64,000 nucleotides of DNA from UBA4742 sp963785815 (GTDB taxonomy: Bacteria; Actinomycetota; Acidimicrobiia; Acidimicrobiales; Acidimicrobilacustridaceae), in the NCBI GenBank assembly GCA_963785815.1, contig CAWAWN010000002.1, positions 620,001-684,000 on the forward strand, read 5' to 3'. The notes below the pieces were generated by a model. It made no database searches. It was not told the DNA's origin and saw only the letters and a program-made list of their open reading frames with translations. This document shows positions 16,949 through 24,251 of this stretch, piece by piece. Every line of letters begins with the position of its first letter. The stretch's first letter is position 1. Position numbers and translations under genes: made by a program.

Positions 16949-16985
16949 GTCATGTCAGCGACCGCAGTGGCGCCGCTGACATGAC
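16949..16985. terminator. Long hairpin between convergent DUF1269 and LLM genes
   Basis: A perfect 12-bp inverted repeat (GTCATGTCAGCG / CGCTGACATGAC) with a 13-nt loop sits between the two stop codons. It is the most AT-rich stretch nearby and can act in both directions. Confidence 0.7.
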
Positions 16986-17040
16986 AGGTTCGGCGAGTGG
17001 ATGACGGCCGCACCAGGGGGCGCGACCCGCATCGGGTGTC

Positions 17041-17931
17041 TCAGAGGGCGGAGGCGTCCAGGTCGGCCATGGTCGTCTCGGCGAAGCGCGACAGCGAGTC
17101 GAGCTGCACCGACAGGTCGGTGGGATCGCCGCCGTAGAAGTACCAGGGCACGGTCTGGGCCTCGGTCACGCCCAGCTCGGCCATGCGGGCGAAGCCGTCG
17201 GTGTCGGCCACGTCGAGGCACAGGGCGTTGATCTCGAAGGGCACGTCGCCCCGCCCCTCCTCGTCGAGCAGCTGGCGCAGGGCGGTGATGGTCTCGGCCA
17301 GCTCGTCCACGGACTGGCCGGCGGAGATCCAGCCGTCACCCAGCCGGGCGGCACGCCGCAGCGCGGGCGCGGAGTGGCCACCGATGAGGATGGGCACCGG
17401 CGTGGTGGGCGCCGGGCTGATCATGAGCCGTTCGAAGTCGTAGTGGCGTCCGTGGTGCTGCACCCAGGTGGGGCCGTCGCCGGCGCAAACCGCCCGGATG
17501 ATGGTCACGGCCTCGTCGGTGCGAGTGCCGCGGCTGCGCATGTCGGTGTCGGTCCAGCGGAACTCCTCGGGCATCCACGACAGGCCCACGCCCAGCCGGA
17601 AGCGGTCCTGCGACATCACCGCGATGGAGGCCACCTGCTTGGCCACCAGCAGCGGGTTGCGCAGGGGCAGCTTGAGCACGTTGGTGAAGTACGTGATGCG
17701 CTCGGTCACCGCGGCCATGGCCGGGATGCCCACGAACGGGTCCACCATCGGCGTCTCGGGTGGCCACCAGCGCGAGCCGTCGGCGCTGTAGGGGTAGTCG
17801 GCCGACACCTGCTCGGGGAAGAACACGGAGTCGGGCAGGGCGATGGAGGCGAACCCGGCTGCGTCGGCGGCCCGGGCCATGGGCACCAGGTGGTCGGCGG
17901 GCAGCATGGGCAGCGGGACGGTGAAGCGCAT
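17041..17931 (-). CDS. LLM class F420-dependent oxidoreductase
   Basis: The 296-residue protein is a luciferase-like TIM-barrel enzyme. It shows FTVPLPMLPADHLVPMARAADAAGFASIALPDS, ITYFTNVLKLPLRNPLLVAKQVASIAVMSQDRFRLGVGLSWMPEEF and VPILIGGHSAPALRRAARLGDGWISAG, the last being the coenzyme phosphate-binding part. In actinobacteria these enzymes generally use F420 for hydride transfer; the substrate is unknown. The start ATG is followed directly by the first barrel strand. Its neighbours (DUF1269 and a glycine-rich exported protein) do not suggest a pathway. A related enzyme is encoded at 56478. Confidence 0.87.
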   Translation of the reverse strand: MRFTVPLPMLPADHLVPMARAADAAGFASIALPDSVFFPEQVSADYPYSADGSRWWPPETPMVDPFVGIPAMAAVTERITYFTNVLKLPLRNPLLVAKQVASIAVMSQDRFRLGVGLSWMPEEFRWTDTDMRSRGTRTDEAVTIIRAVCAGDGPTWVQHHGRHYDFERLMISPAPTTPVPILIGGHSAPALRRAARLGDGWISAGQSVDELAETITALRQLLDEEGRGDVPFEINALCLDVADTDGFARMAELGVTEAQTVPWYFYGGDPTDLSVQLDSLSRFAETTMADLDASAL

Positions 17932-18011
17932 GAGGCTCTCGAGCTCCTGGCGTTCGGGCGGCGGTCCCAGATCATGCCCTGCCGGCGTCCCGGCCGCCCG
18001 AGCGCGACCGA

Positions 18012-18044
18012 CGGGCGGACCGCGTCTCCCTCGCGGTCCGCCCG
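18012..18044 (-). terminator. Strong hairpin terminator of the glycine-rich protein gene
   Basis: Thirteen perfectly paired bases (CGGGCGGACCGCG / CGCGGTCCGCCCG) around a 7-nt loop lie about 34 nt after the stop codon of the glycine-rich gene. Confidence 0.7.
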
Positions 18045-18077
18045 CAGCCGTGGAGCGACGACGGCCAGGCCCGGGTG

Positions 18078-19445
18078 TCAGCCGGTGAAGGTGGGATCGG
18101 TGGCCACCGCCACGGGCGAGACGGCCACCGTGGTGGAGGTCGGCGCCGCCGCCGTCGACGTGGACGAGCTGGGTGCCGTGGTGCTGGTGGTCGTCGACGT
18201 CTGGGTGGTGCTGGTCGTCGAGCTGGTGGAGGTGGGCGCCTCGGTGGTGCTGGTCGAGGTGCTGGTGGTGGACGTGCTGGTGGACGAGCTGGTCGAGGAG
18301 CTGGTGGACGTGCTCGACGACGTGGTCGAGCCCGAGTCGCAGGCGTCGGCCACCGGGTCGTAGCTGATCACCACCTGGCCGTCGCCGCTCAGCCCGCTCA
18401 GGCTGGAGCTGGTGGCCGTGCCCTCGCCGTCGACGTAGGACGAGCCGCCCCCGCCCCCGCCGCTGGTGCTCGAGCCGCCGCCGCCGCCGAAGCCGCCGCC
18501 CCCGCCGGCGCCGTCGGCCTCACCCCCGCCGCCGCCGCCGCCGAAGCCGAGGCCGCCGCCTCCACCCCCGCCGGAGCCGTTGCTCGCGCCGGCACCCCCG
18601 TCGCCACCGGTGAAGTCTCCGACCCCGCCGGGGCTACCCGTGGCGGTTCCGGCCGCGCCCGTCCCGGTGCCCCCGACACCGCCGACCGTGCCCACGTGGT
18701 CGTTCAGCCCGGCGCCGCCTCCGCCGCCGCCCACGCCCAGGGTGCCGGTGCCGCCGTCGCCGCCCTGGGTGTTGCCCGAGCCACTGGCGAACACGCCGCC
18801 GCCGCCGCCGCCGGCCACACCGTTGATCCCGACGCCGCTGTCCCCGCCCTGGCCGGTGGAGGTCCCGCCGCGGCCGCCGTAGCCGCCGGGCCCGCCGGCG
18901 CCGCTGCCCGTGCCCCCGTCACCGCCGAGGACGCCGGCGTCGCCGCCGTCACCGGTGGTCACCCCACCGCCGGCACCACCGCCACCGCCGCCGGCCACCA
19001 CGAGGGGGTTGATGTCGAAGCGCACGACCGAGGCGCCGCCGCCACCGCCGCCGGCTGCGCCACCCCCGCCGCCGCCGGTCCCGCCCACGCCGGATCCGGC
19101 GATGCCGTCGTCGCTGCCGGTGCCACCGGCGCCGCCGACGATGATGTCGAGGGTGTCGCCCTCGCCGACCACGAAGTGCCCGCTCACGTGCGCGGCGTCG
19201 CCGCCCGCCGAGCTGGACGAGCCGCCGGCGCCGCCGCGACCGCCGTCGGCCGCGATGGTGACGCCGCAGATGCCGGTGGGCACCACGTAGCTGGTGGCGC
19301 CCGGCGTGCTGAACACCGTCGCGGTGGCGGACACGGCCGCCACCGAGGGCGTCTCGGCCACGAGCACACCGCCGCCGAGCAGGACGGCCGCGCCCAGCAG
19401 GGACGCCAGGCGGGCGTTCTGGGGCAGTGAGCGGGGGGTGGGCAT
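18078..19445 (-). CDS. Exported glycine-rich repeat protein with Thr/Ser tail ending in FTG
   Basis: The 455-residue product has an N-terminal signal peptide (NARLASLLGAAVLLGGGVLVAE) and a first beta segment (TATVFSTPGATSYVVPTGICGVTIAADGG). About 270 residues made of Gly-rich blocks such as GGGGGAGG follow, like glycine-rich cell-surface proteins. A short conserved strand (SYVDGEGTATSSSLSGLSGDGQVVISYDP) closes this domain. The last 90 residues are almost only Thr and Ser and end ...ATDPTFTG-stop. There is no hydrophobic anchor after the tail. Two other exported proteins in the window end in FTG in the same way. The ATG at 19445 has CAGGAGCG upstream, and 20 bp further lies a run of 13 C on the coding strand. 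A surface or matrix role is likely but not shown. Confidence 0.82.
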   Translation of the reverse strand: MPTPRSLPQNARLASLLGAAVLLGGGVLVAETPSVAAVSATATVFSTPGATSYVVPTGICGVTIAADGGRGGAGGSSSSAGGDAAHVSGHFVVGEGDTLDIIVGGAGGTGSDDGIAGSGVGGTGGGGGGAAGGGGGGASVVRFDINPLVVAGGGGGGAGGGVTTGDGGDAGVLGGDGGTGSGAGGPGGYGGRGGTSTGQGGDSGVGINGVAGGGGGGVFASGSGNTQGGDGGTGTLGVGGGGGGAGLNDHVGTVGGVGGTGTGAAGTATGSPGGVGDFTGGDGGAGASNGSGGGGGGGLGFGGGGGGGEADGAGGGGGFGGGGGSSTSGGGGGGSSYVDGEGTATSSSLSGLSGDGQVVISYDPVADACDSGSTTSSSTSTSSSTSSSTSTSTTSTSTSTTEAPTSTSSTTSTTQTSTTTSTTAPSSSTSTAAAPTSTTVAVSPVAVATDPTFTG

Positions 19446-19464
19446 GATGGCGCTCCTGGGCAGC

Positions 19465-19477
19465 GGGGGGGGGGGGG
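19465..19477. repeat. G13 homopolymer in the 5' leader of the glycine-rich gene
   Basis: Thirteen consecutive G (C on the coding strand) lie 20-32 bp upstream of the start codon, just beyond the ribosome binding site. It is the longest homopolymer I see in the window and a natural slippage site. Confidence 0.9.
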
Positions 19478-19549
19478 TGGCGGGCCGGCCCGGTGGCCGC
19501 CCGTCGATCTGGGTGGAGGTGATCGTGCGTGAGGGCGCGCCGCTTGTCC

Positions 19550-19566
19550 TGAGTAGCGGTTACTCA
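19550..19566. promoter_or_regulatory. Inverted repeat TGAGTA-N5-TACTCA upstream of glycine-rich gene
   Basis: A perfect 6-bp inverted repeat spaced by 5 lies between the glycine-rich gene and the 3' end of the Fur-family gene. On the minus strand it contains a TACTCA -10-like element, so it may be the operator or promoter of the glycine-rich gene. Confidence 0.4.
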
Positions 19567-19605
19567 ACCGTCCGCGGACGGCGCCTCAGGCCCGGGGGCG
19601 GTGGC

Positions 19606-20055
19606 TCAGGACCCCGAGGCGGCGCTGCAGGCCGTGCACAGGCCCACCAGGTCGACGCGGTGTTGCACCCGGTCGAAATGGTGGCGGGTGGCGGCGGCGG
19701 CGAAGGCCGTCTCGAGCTCGAGCTCCAGGGGGGCGGGCAGCTCGAAGTCGGCCACCAGGCCGCAACTGGTGCACAGCAGGTGGTGGTGGTGGCTGGACAG
19801 GTCCTCGGCCAGCTCGAAGCGGGCGAACTCGTCCACGGCCACGATGCGGCGCACCACCCCGGCCTGGGTGAGCACGGCCAGGGTGCGATAGGCCGAGCTC
19901 TGGGGCAGGGTCGGGTTGTCGGCCAGGATCTCGGGGATGGTGAGGGGCCGTCCGGCAACCTGGAGGGTGTCCACCACGGTGCGGCGGCTGGTCGTGTAGC
20001 GCTGACCCACGGCGCCCAGACGGCTGGCGGCGATGGCATGGACGTCCAGACCCAT
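19606..20055 (-). CDS. Fur-family metal-responsive repressor (Zur-like)
   Basis: The 149-residue protein has the Fur layout. The winged-helix DNA-binding half includes RYTTSRRTVVDTLQVAGRPLTIPEILADNPTLPQSSAYRTLAVLTQAGVVRRI. The metal-binding half has the His cluster SHHHHLLCTSCGLVADFELP and a second CxxC in LVGLCTACSA; the two CxxC pairs would hold the structural zinc. It is divergent from a zinc/manganese-type ABC transporter, so Zur is the likeliest role, though iron or manganese Fur cannot be excluded. The ATG at 20055 is favoured by a TAGGGT box 7 nt upstream, which lies inside an 18-bp palindrome; this suggests autorepression of a leaderless transcript. Confidence 0.85.
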   Translation of the reverse strand: MGLDVHAIAASRLGAVGQRYTTSRRTVVDTLQVAGRPLTIPEILADNPTLPQSSAYRTLAVLTQAGVVRRIVAVDEFARFELAEDLSSHHHHLLCTSCGLVADFELPAPLELELETAFAAAATRHHFDRVQHRVDLVGLCTACSAASGS

Positions 20056-20057
20056 GA

Positions 20058-20075
20058 CCAGGACCCTAGTCCTGG
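20058..20075 (-). promoter_or_regulatory. Leaderless Fur/Zur promoter inside an operator palindrome
   Basis: CCAGGAC-TAGG-GTCCTGG is a perfect 7-bp inverted repeat. The TAGGGT -10 box (20063-20068, minus strand) lies within it, 7 nt before the start codon. Binding here would block the regulator's own promoter. Confidence 0.55.
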
Positions 20076-20087
20076 CGAGCCTGGATG

Positions 20088-20110
20088 AGAACAGGAATAG
20101 GACTTGTTCT
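20088..20110 (+). promoter_or_regulatory. Inverted repeat AGAACA-N11-TGTTCT upstream of metal transporter
   Basis: This 6-bp inverted repeat lies 30 bp upstream of the lipoprotein start in the divergent region, where a Fur/Zur operator controlling the transporter would be expected. The sequence does not match the published AT-rich Zur box, so the assignment is tentative. Confidence 0.35.
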
Positions 20111-20139
20111 GAGAACCGTTCTTGACTACGGTCCGGGAT

Positions 20140-21066
20140 GTGATCCGTCACCCCACGAGGCGCGCTCTCCTGCTGGGGGTGGTCGCCGTGCTGGTCGGGG
20201 GCTGTTCCGTCTTCGGCTCGGTGGGGTCGAACGCGCCCCGACCCGGGCGGGTGCTGCAGGTGGTGGCGGCCGAGAACGTGTGGGGTTCCCTCGCGGCCCA
20301 GCTGGGCGGCGTCCACGCCGAGGTGGTCAGCATCGTCGACCGGCCCGCCACCGATCCCCACGACTACGAGCCCACCGCGGCCGATGCCCGCACCGTGGCC
20401 GAGGCCCAGGAGGTCATCCTGACCGGGCTGGGCTACGACACCTGGGCGGCCCAGCTGGCCGCCGCCGACCAGGTGGACGGCCAGCGCCGCCTCGACGTGG
20501 GCCAGGTCCTCGGGCTGACCACCGGGGCCAACCCCCATCGCTGGTACTACCCCGCCGACGTCGAGCGGGTGGTCGACCGGATCACGGCCGACTACCAGCG
20601 CCTCGACCCGACCGATGCCGCCTACTTCGCATCCCGGCGCCAGCAGTTCCTCCAGGTCGGGCTGGACCGCTACCACCAGCTGATCGGCCAGCTCCGAGCG
20701 CGGTACGCGGGCACGGCCGTGGGCGCATCCGAGAGCATCTTCGTGGGGTTGGCCCAGGCCCTCGGGCTGCACCTCGTCACCCCACCCGCCTACCTGGACG
20801 CCATCAGCCAGGGGACCGACCCGACCGCCGGCGACCGGGCCACGGTCGAGACCCAGATCGATCGGCGCCGCATCGCCGTGTGGGTGGTGAACAGCCAGAA
20901 CGAGACGCCCGACATCCAGACCCTGACCAGCCAGGCCCGCGCCCGGGGCATCCCGGTGACCACCATCACCGAGACGGTGAGCCCGGCCGGCCGGTCGTTC
21001 CAGGACTGGCAGGTCGCCCAGCTCGAGGCCCTGGCCGCCGCCCTGGCCCGCGGGACCGGCCGATGA
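20140..21066 (+). CDS. Metal ABC transporter substrate-binding lipoprotein (ZnuA/TroA family)
   Basis: The 308-residue protein begins with a lipoprotein signal (RRALLLGVVAVLVGGCS), so it should be anchored outside the membrane. The cluster A-I fold shows VVAAENVWGSLAAQLGG, then the metal-ligand region ATDPHDYEPTAADARTVAEA, with the first His, and TTGANPHRWYYP, with the second. There is no His-rich loop of the kind that marks many ZnuA proteins, so zinc versus manganese is unsettled. The GTG at 20140 is preferred over the TTG at 20122. The ATPase start overlaps its stop (ATGA), and all four transporter genes are coupled in this way. The adjacent Fur-family gene suggests control by metal supply. 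Confidence 0.88.
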   Translation: MIRHPTRRALLLGVVAVLVGGCSVFGSVGSNAPRPGRVLQVVAAENVWGSLAAQLGGVHAEVVSIVDRPATDPHDYEPTAADARTVAEAQEVILTGLGYDTWAAQLAAADQVDGQRRLDVGQVLGLTTGANPHRWYYPADVERVVDRITADYQRLDPTDAAYFASRRQQFLQVGLDRYHQLIGQLRARYAGTAVGASESIFVGLAQALGLHLVTPPAYLDAISQGTDPTAGDRATVETQIDRRRIAVWVVNSQNETPDIQTLTSQARARGIPVTTITETVSPAGRSFQDWQVAQLEALAAALARGTGR

Positions 21067-21914
21067 CGACGCCGATCCCGGGCATCCCGCCGCGTCAGGA
21101 CGCGACGGCCCCGGTGGTGCGCCTGGTCGGGGGCTCGGTGGTGGTCGGCGGGCGCACCGTGTGGAGCGGTGTCGACCTCACGGTGGCCCCCGGCCACTTC
21201 GTGGCGGTGCTCGGGCCGAACGGAGCCGGCAAGTCCACCCTTATCAAGGCGGTGCTGGGGCTGGTGCCGCTGGCCGCCGGCGATCTCCGCGTGCTGGGGA
21301 GGGCGCCCGGCGAGGCCAACCAGCAGATCGGCTACCTGCCCCAGCGCCGCAGCTTCGATGCGGGGCTGCGCATCCGCGGGGTCGACGTCGTGCGCATGGG
21401 TCTCGACGGACACCGCTTCGGGCTGCCCTGGCCGGCGCGCTCGGCCCGGGCCCGAGCGGATCGAGACCGGGTGGACGGGGTCATCGAGCTGGTGGGGGCG
21501 GCCGCCTACGCCACCCGCCCCATCGGCCAGGTCTCCGGGGGCGAGCAGCAGCGCCTGCTCATCGCCCAGGCGCTGGTCACCGCGCCCCAGCTCCTGTTGC
21601 TCGACGAGCCGCTCGACAGCCTCGACCTGCCCAACCAGGCGGCGGTGGCCGCGCTCATCGCCAAGATCTGCGCCGCCGGGGTGGCGGTCATGCTGGTCGC
21701 CCACGACGTCAACCCCATCTTGGGCTACCTCGACCGGGTGATCTACCTGGCCCGCGGGTCGGCCATGGAGGGCACCCCCGACCAGGTCATCACCAGCGAG
21801 GCCCTGTCTCGCCTGTACGACACGCCGATCGAGGTGCTCCACACCCGTGACGGGCGTCCCGTGGTGGTGGGCCAGCCCGAGGCCCCCGGCCACCACCACG
21901 ATCGCCATGGGTGA
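21063..21914 (+). CDS. Metal ABC transporter ATP-binding protein
   Basis: The 283-residue ATPase has Walker A GPNGAGKST, the Q-loop region IGYLPQRRSF, the signature VSGGEQQRLLIAQAL, Walker B LLLLDEPLDSLDL and the H-loop LVAHD. A C-terminal extension ends in HHHDRHG, a small His cluster that might contact metal. It belongs to the zinc/manganese/iron group of ABC ATPases (ZnuC/MntA-like) and powers import with the two permeases that follow. It overlaps the lipoprotein gene by 4 bp and the first permease by 8 bp. Confidence 0.93.
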   Translation: MTTPIPGIPPRQDATAPVVRLVGGSVVVGGRTVWSGVDLTVAPGHFVAVLGPNGAGKSTLIKAVLGLVPLAAGDLRVLGRAPGEANQQIGYLPQRRSFDAGLRIRGVDVVRMGLDGHRFGLPWPARSARARADRDRVDGVIELVGAAAYATRPIGQVSGGEQQRLLIAQALVTAPQLLLLDEPLDSLDLPNQAAVAALIAKICAAGVAVMLVAHDVNPILGYLDRVIYLARGSAMEGTPDQVITSEALSRLYDTPIEVLHTRDGRPVVVGQPEAPGHHHDRHG

Positions 21915-22830
21915 GCTGGTCGGATTCGGCCAGCCGGTGCTCAGCTGGAACCTGGGCTCGGACCTGCACCAGCTGCTGACCTACCGCTTCATGGTCGACG
22001 CCCTGCTGGCCGGCACCATCGTGGCGCTGGTGGCCGGGCCCATCGGCTGGTTCATGGTGCTGCGCCGCCAGACCTTCGCCGGCCACACGCTGGCCGTGGT
22101 GGGGTTCCCCGGCGCAGCTGGGGCCGCGCTCGTCGGGGTGAGCGCCACCTACGGCTCCTTCGCCTTCTGCGTCACCGCCGCCCTCGTCATCGCCGCCGTG
22201 CCCGGCGCCGGGTCCGGCCGCTCCCGCGAGGAGTCGGCCGTCATCGGCACCACCCAGGCCTTCGCCCTGGCCTGCGGGTTCCTGTTCGTGACCCTCTACG
22301 CCGGCAACGTGTCGGGGCTGGACAGCCTGCTGTTCGGCAACTTCCTGGGCATCACCGCCCGGCAGGTGGGGGTGCTGGGCGGGGTGGCGCTGCTGGCCCT
22401 GCTGGTGCTCGGCGCCATCGCCCGTCCGTTGCTGTTCGCCACCGTGGACCCCGACGCCGCCCAGGGTCGCGGCGTCCCGGTGCGGGCGCTGTCGGTGGCC
22501 TTCCTGGTGCTGCTGGGCGTGGCCGCGGCCGAGACCAGCCAGATCACCGGGTCGTTGCTGGTGTTCGCCCTGTTGGTCCTGCCCGCGGCCACGGCCCAGC
22601 GGCTCACCGCCCGTCCGGGTCGCAGCCTGGCCCTGGCCGTCGGGCTGGCCCTGGTCGTCACCTGGCTGGGGCTCTCGATCGCCTACTTCTCGCCGTACCC
22701 GATCGGGTTCTGGATCACCAGCGTGGCCTTCGGCACCTACCTGCTGGCGCAGGTGTGGGCCCGGGCCCGGCGCCGGGCGCGACGACCGACGCTGGGGGTC
22801 GGCCGGGCCGTGATCGGGCGGTCGGCATGA
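21907..22830 (+). CDS. Metal ABC transporter permease 1 (ABC-3 family)
   Basis: The 307-residue protein is an eight- to nine-helix permease of the ZnuB/MntB (ABC-3) family. RFMVDALLAGTIVALVAGPIGWFMVLRRQTFAGHTLAVVGFPGAAGAALVG carries the ATPase-coupling region. GLDSLLFGNFLGITARQ and AAETSQITGSLLVFALLVLPAATAQRLT are the other family blocks. It overlaps the ATPase gene (ATGGGTGA) and the second permease (ATGA). It shares only general similarity with the second permease, so the membrane part is probably a heterodimer. Confidence 0.9.
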   Translation: MGELVGFGQPVLSWNLGSDLHQLLTYRFMVDALLAGTIVALVAGPIGWFMVLRRQTFAGHTLAVVGFPGAAGAALVGVSATYGSFAFCVTAALVIAAVPGAGSGRSREESAVIGTTQAFALACGFLFVTLYAGNVSGLDSLLFGNFLGITARQVGVLGGVALLALLVLGAIARPLLFATVDPDAAQGRGVPVRALSVAFLVLLGVAAAETSQITGSLLVFALLVLPAATAQRLTARPGRSLALAVGLALVVTWLGLSIAYFSPYPIGFWITSVAFGTYLLAQVWARARRRARRPTLGVGRAVIGRSA

Positions 22831-23738
22831 TGCTGGCCGGGCTCGATCCGTTGGTGGGGCTCGCGCACCTGTGGGCGCACTCCTCCATGCGCTTCGGGCT
22901 CGTGGCCGGCACCGCCGTGGCCGTGGCCTGCGGCCTGGTCGGCTACTTCCTGGTGCTGCGCGGGCAGGTGTTCACGGGTGACGCCCTGTCCCACGTGGCG
23001 TTCACCGGGGCGCTGGCTGCACTGGCCTTCGGCTTCGACCTGCGCCTGGGGCTGTTCGTGGCCACCATCGGCGTCGCCCTGCTGCTGGGTCTGCTCGGCC
23101 CGCGGGCCCAGGCCGACGACGTGGTCATCGGCAGCGTCTTCGCCTGGGTCCTCGGCCTCGGCGTGCTGTTCCTGTCCATCTTCACGACCGAGCGCGCCAC
23201 CGGCAACGGGGCAGCGGGCACCGCCGTGCTCTTCGGATCCGTGCTCGGCCTCGACGTCCGCCAGACCGTGGCGGCGGTGGCGGTCGGGGCGGTGGTGGCA
23301 GTGGCCGTGCTGGTCATCGCCCGACCCCTGCTGTTCTCGTCGCTGGACGCCACCGCGGCGGCGGCGCGCGGCGTGCCCGTGACCCTGCTGGGGTTCGGCT
23401 TCCTGGCCTTGGTCGGGGCCACCGCGGCCGAGGCCACCCAGGTGGTCGGGGCGCTGCTCCTGTTGGGGTTGGTGGCCACCCCGGCGGCCGTCGCCCAGCG
23501 GCTGACGCCGCGGCCCTATCGGGGCCTGGCCCTGTCGGTGGCAGTGGCCGTGTCGGCCGTCTGGATCGGGCTGGTCATGAGCTACGCGGTGGCCGACGTC
23601 CCGCCCAGCTTCGCCATCCTGGCCGTCACCACCGGCGCCTACGCGGCGGTCGCGCTGCGCGACCGGTGGCGCCACCGCCGTTCGACCTCGCCGGCCGGCG
23701 ACTCGGACCCTCGTGCGATCGCTCGACAGGAGGCGTGA
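22827..23738 (+). CDS. Metal ABC transporter permease 2 (ABC-3 family)
   Basis: The 303-residue second permease has the same family blocks as its neighbour: FGLVAGTAVAVACGLVGYFLVLRGQVFTGDALSHVAFTGALAAL, AAGTAVLFGSVLGLDVRQTVAAV and EATQVVGALLLLGLVATPAAVAQRLTPRP. The GDALSHVAFTG loop is the canonical ABC-3 form, slightly altered in permease 1 (GHTLAVVGFPG). Its start overlaps the preceding stop. It ends the transporter operon; about 100 bp further lies an operator-like repeat before the SRPBCC-sulfatase pair. Confidence 0.9.
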   Translation: MMLAGLDPLVGLAHLWAHSSMRFGLVAGTAVAVACGLVGYFLVLRGQVFTGDALSHVAFTGALAALAFGFDLRLGLFVATIGVALLLGLLGPRAQADDVVIGSVFAWVLGLGVLFLSIFTTERATGNGAAGTAVLFGSVLGLDVRQTVAAVAVGAVVAVAVLVIARPLLFSSLDATAAAARGVPVTLLGFGFLALVGATAAEATQVVGALLLLGLVATPAAVAQRLTPRPYRGLALSVAVAVSAVWIGLVMSYAVADVPPSFAILAVTTGAYAAVALRDRWRHRRSTSPAGDSDPRAIARQEA

Positions 23739-23742
23739 CTTC

Positions 23743-23761
23743 CTGTCAGTCTCTCTGTCAA
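23743..23761 (+). promoter_or_regulatory. 7-5-7 operator upstream of SRPBCC-sulfatase pair
   Basis: CTGTCAG-TCTCT-CTGTCAA; on the opposite strand it reads TTGACAG-N5-CTGACAG. The same half-sites and spacing occur at 32985 and, as a perfect palindrome, at 38433. It lies about 80 bp upstream of the SRPBCC gene. Confidence 0.55.
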
Positions 23762-23840
23762 TACCCACGGCCAGGGAGCCCCGGATCAACATGCGTCGTC
23801 CAGCCTCGTCCGCCATCGCGCCGTCCGGCAGGCTCCGTCC

Positions 23841-24251
23841 GTGATGGGCACCGTGCGCCGCGAGGTGCGCATCGCCTGCCCGGCCGACGAGGTGTGGGCC
23901 GTGGTGGGTGATCCATCCTCGATGGCGCAGTGGTTCCCGGGGGTCGAGAGCTGCACGGTGGAGGGCAACACGCGGACCCTCAACACCGCCGCCGGCCTGC
24001 CCGTCCCCGAGGAGCTGATCGTGGTCGACCCGCTCCAGCGGCGCCTCCAGTACCGCGTGCTGGCCCCCATCGTGCGGTTCCACCTGGGCACCCTCGACGT
24101 CATCGACCTCGAGGACGGGACGAGCCTGGTGGTGTCGTCCACCAACACCGAGCCGGCCACCCTCTCGCTCGTGTTCGGGGGCGCCACCGGCCACGCCCTG
24201 GGCGTGCTCAAGGACCAACTCGAACACCGCGATGCAGGCGGTGCGGCCTGA
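23841..24251 (+). CDS. SRPBCC (polyketide cyclase/START-like) family protein
   Basis: The 136-residue protein is a helix-grip domain: REVRIACPADEVWAVVGDPSSMAQWFPGVESCTVEGNTRTL, LQYRVLAPIVRFHLGTLDVIDLEDGTSLVVSSTNTEP and a long C-terminal helix. The fold binds hydrophobic ligands, and some members are cyclases. The reaction is unknown. The GTG at 23841 or the ATG at 23844 starts the protein. Its stop overlaps the sulfatase ATG (TGATG), so the two are co-translated and probably act on the same compound or pathway. Confidence 0.82.
   Translation: MMGTVRREVRIACPADEVWAVVGDPSSMAQWFPGVESCTVEGNTRTLNTAAGLPVPEELIVVDPLQRRLQYRVLAPIVRFHLGTLDVIDLEDGTSLVVSSTNTEPATLSLVFGGATGHALGVLKDQLEHRDAGGAA

Noticed and set aside
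18466..19290. CCG/CCGCCG-rich tract resembling a short-period repeat or CRISPR-like array
   Set aside because: It is the codon pattern of the glycine-rich protein; no constant repeats with unique spacers exist.
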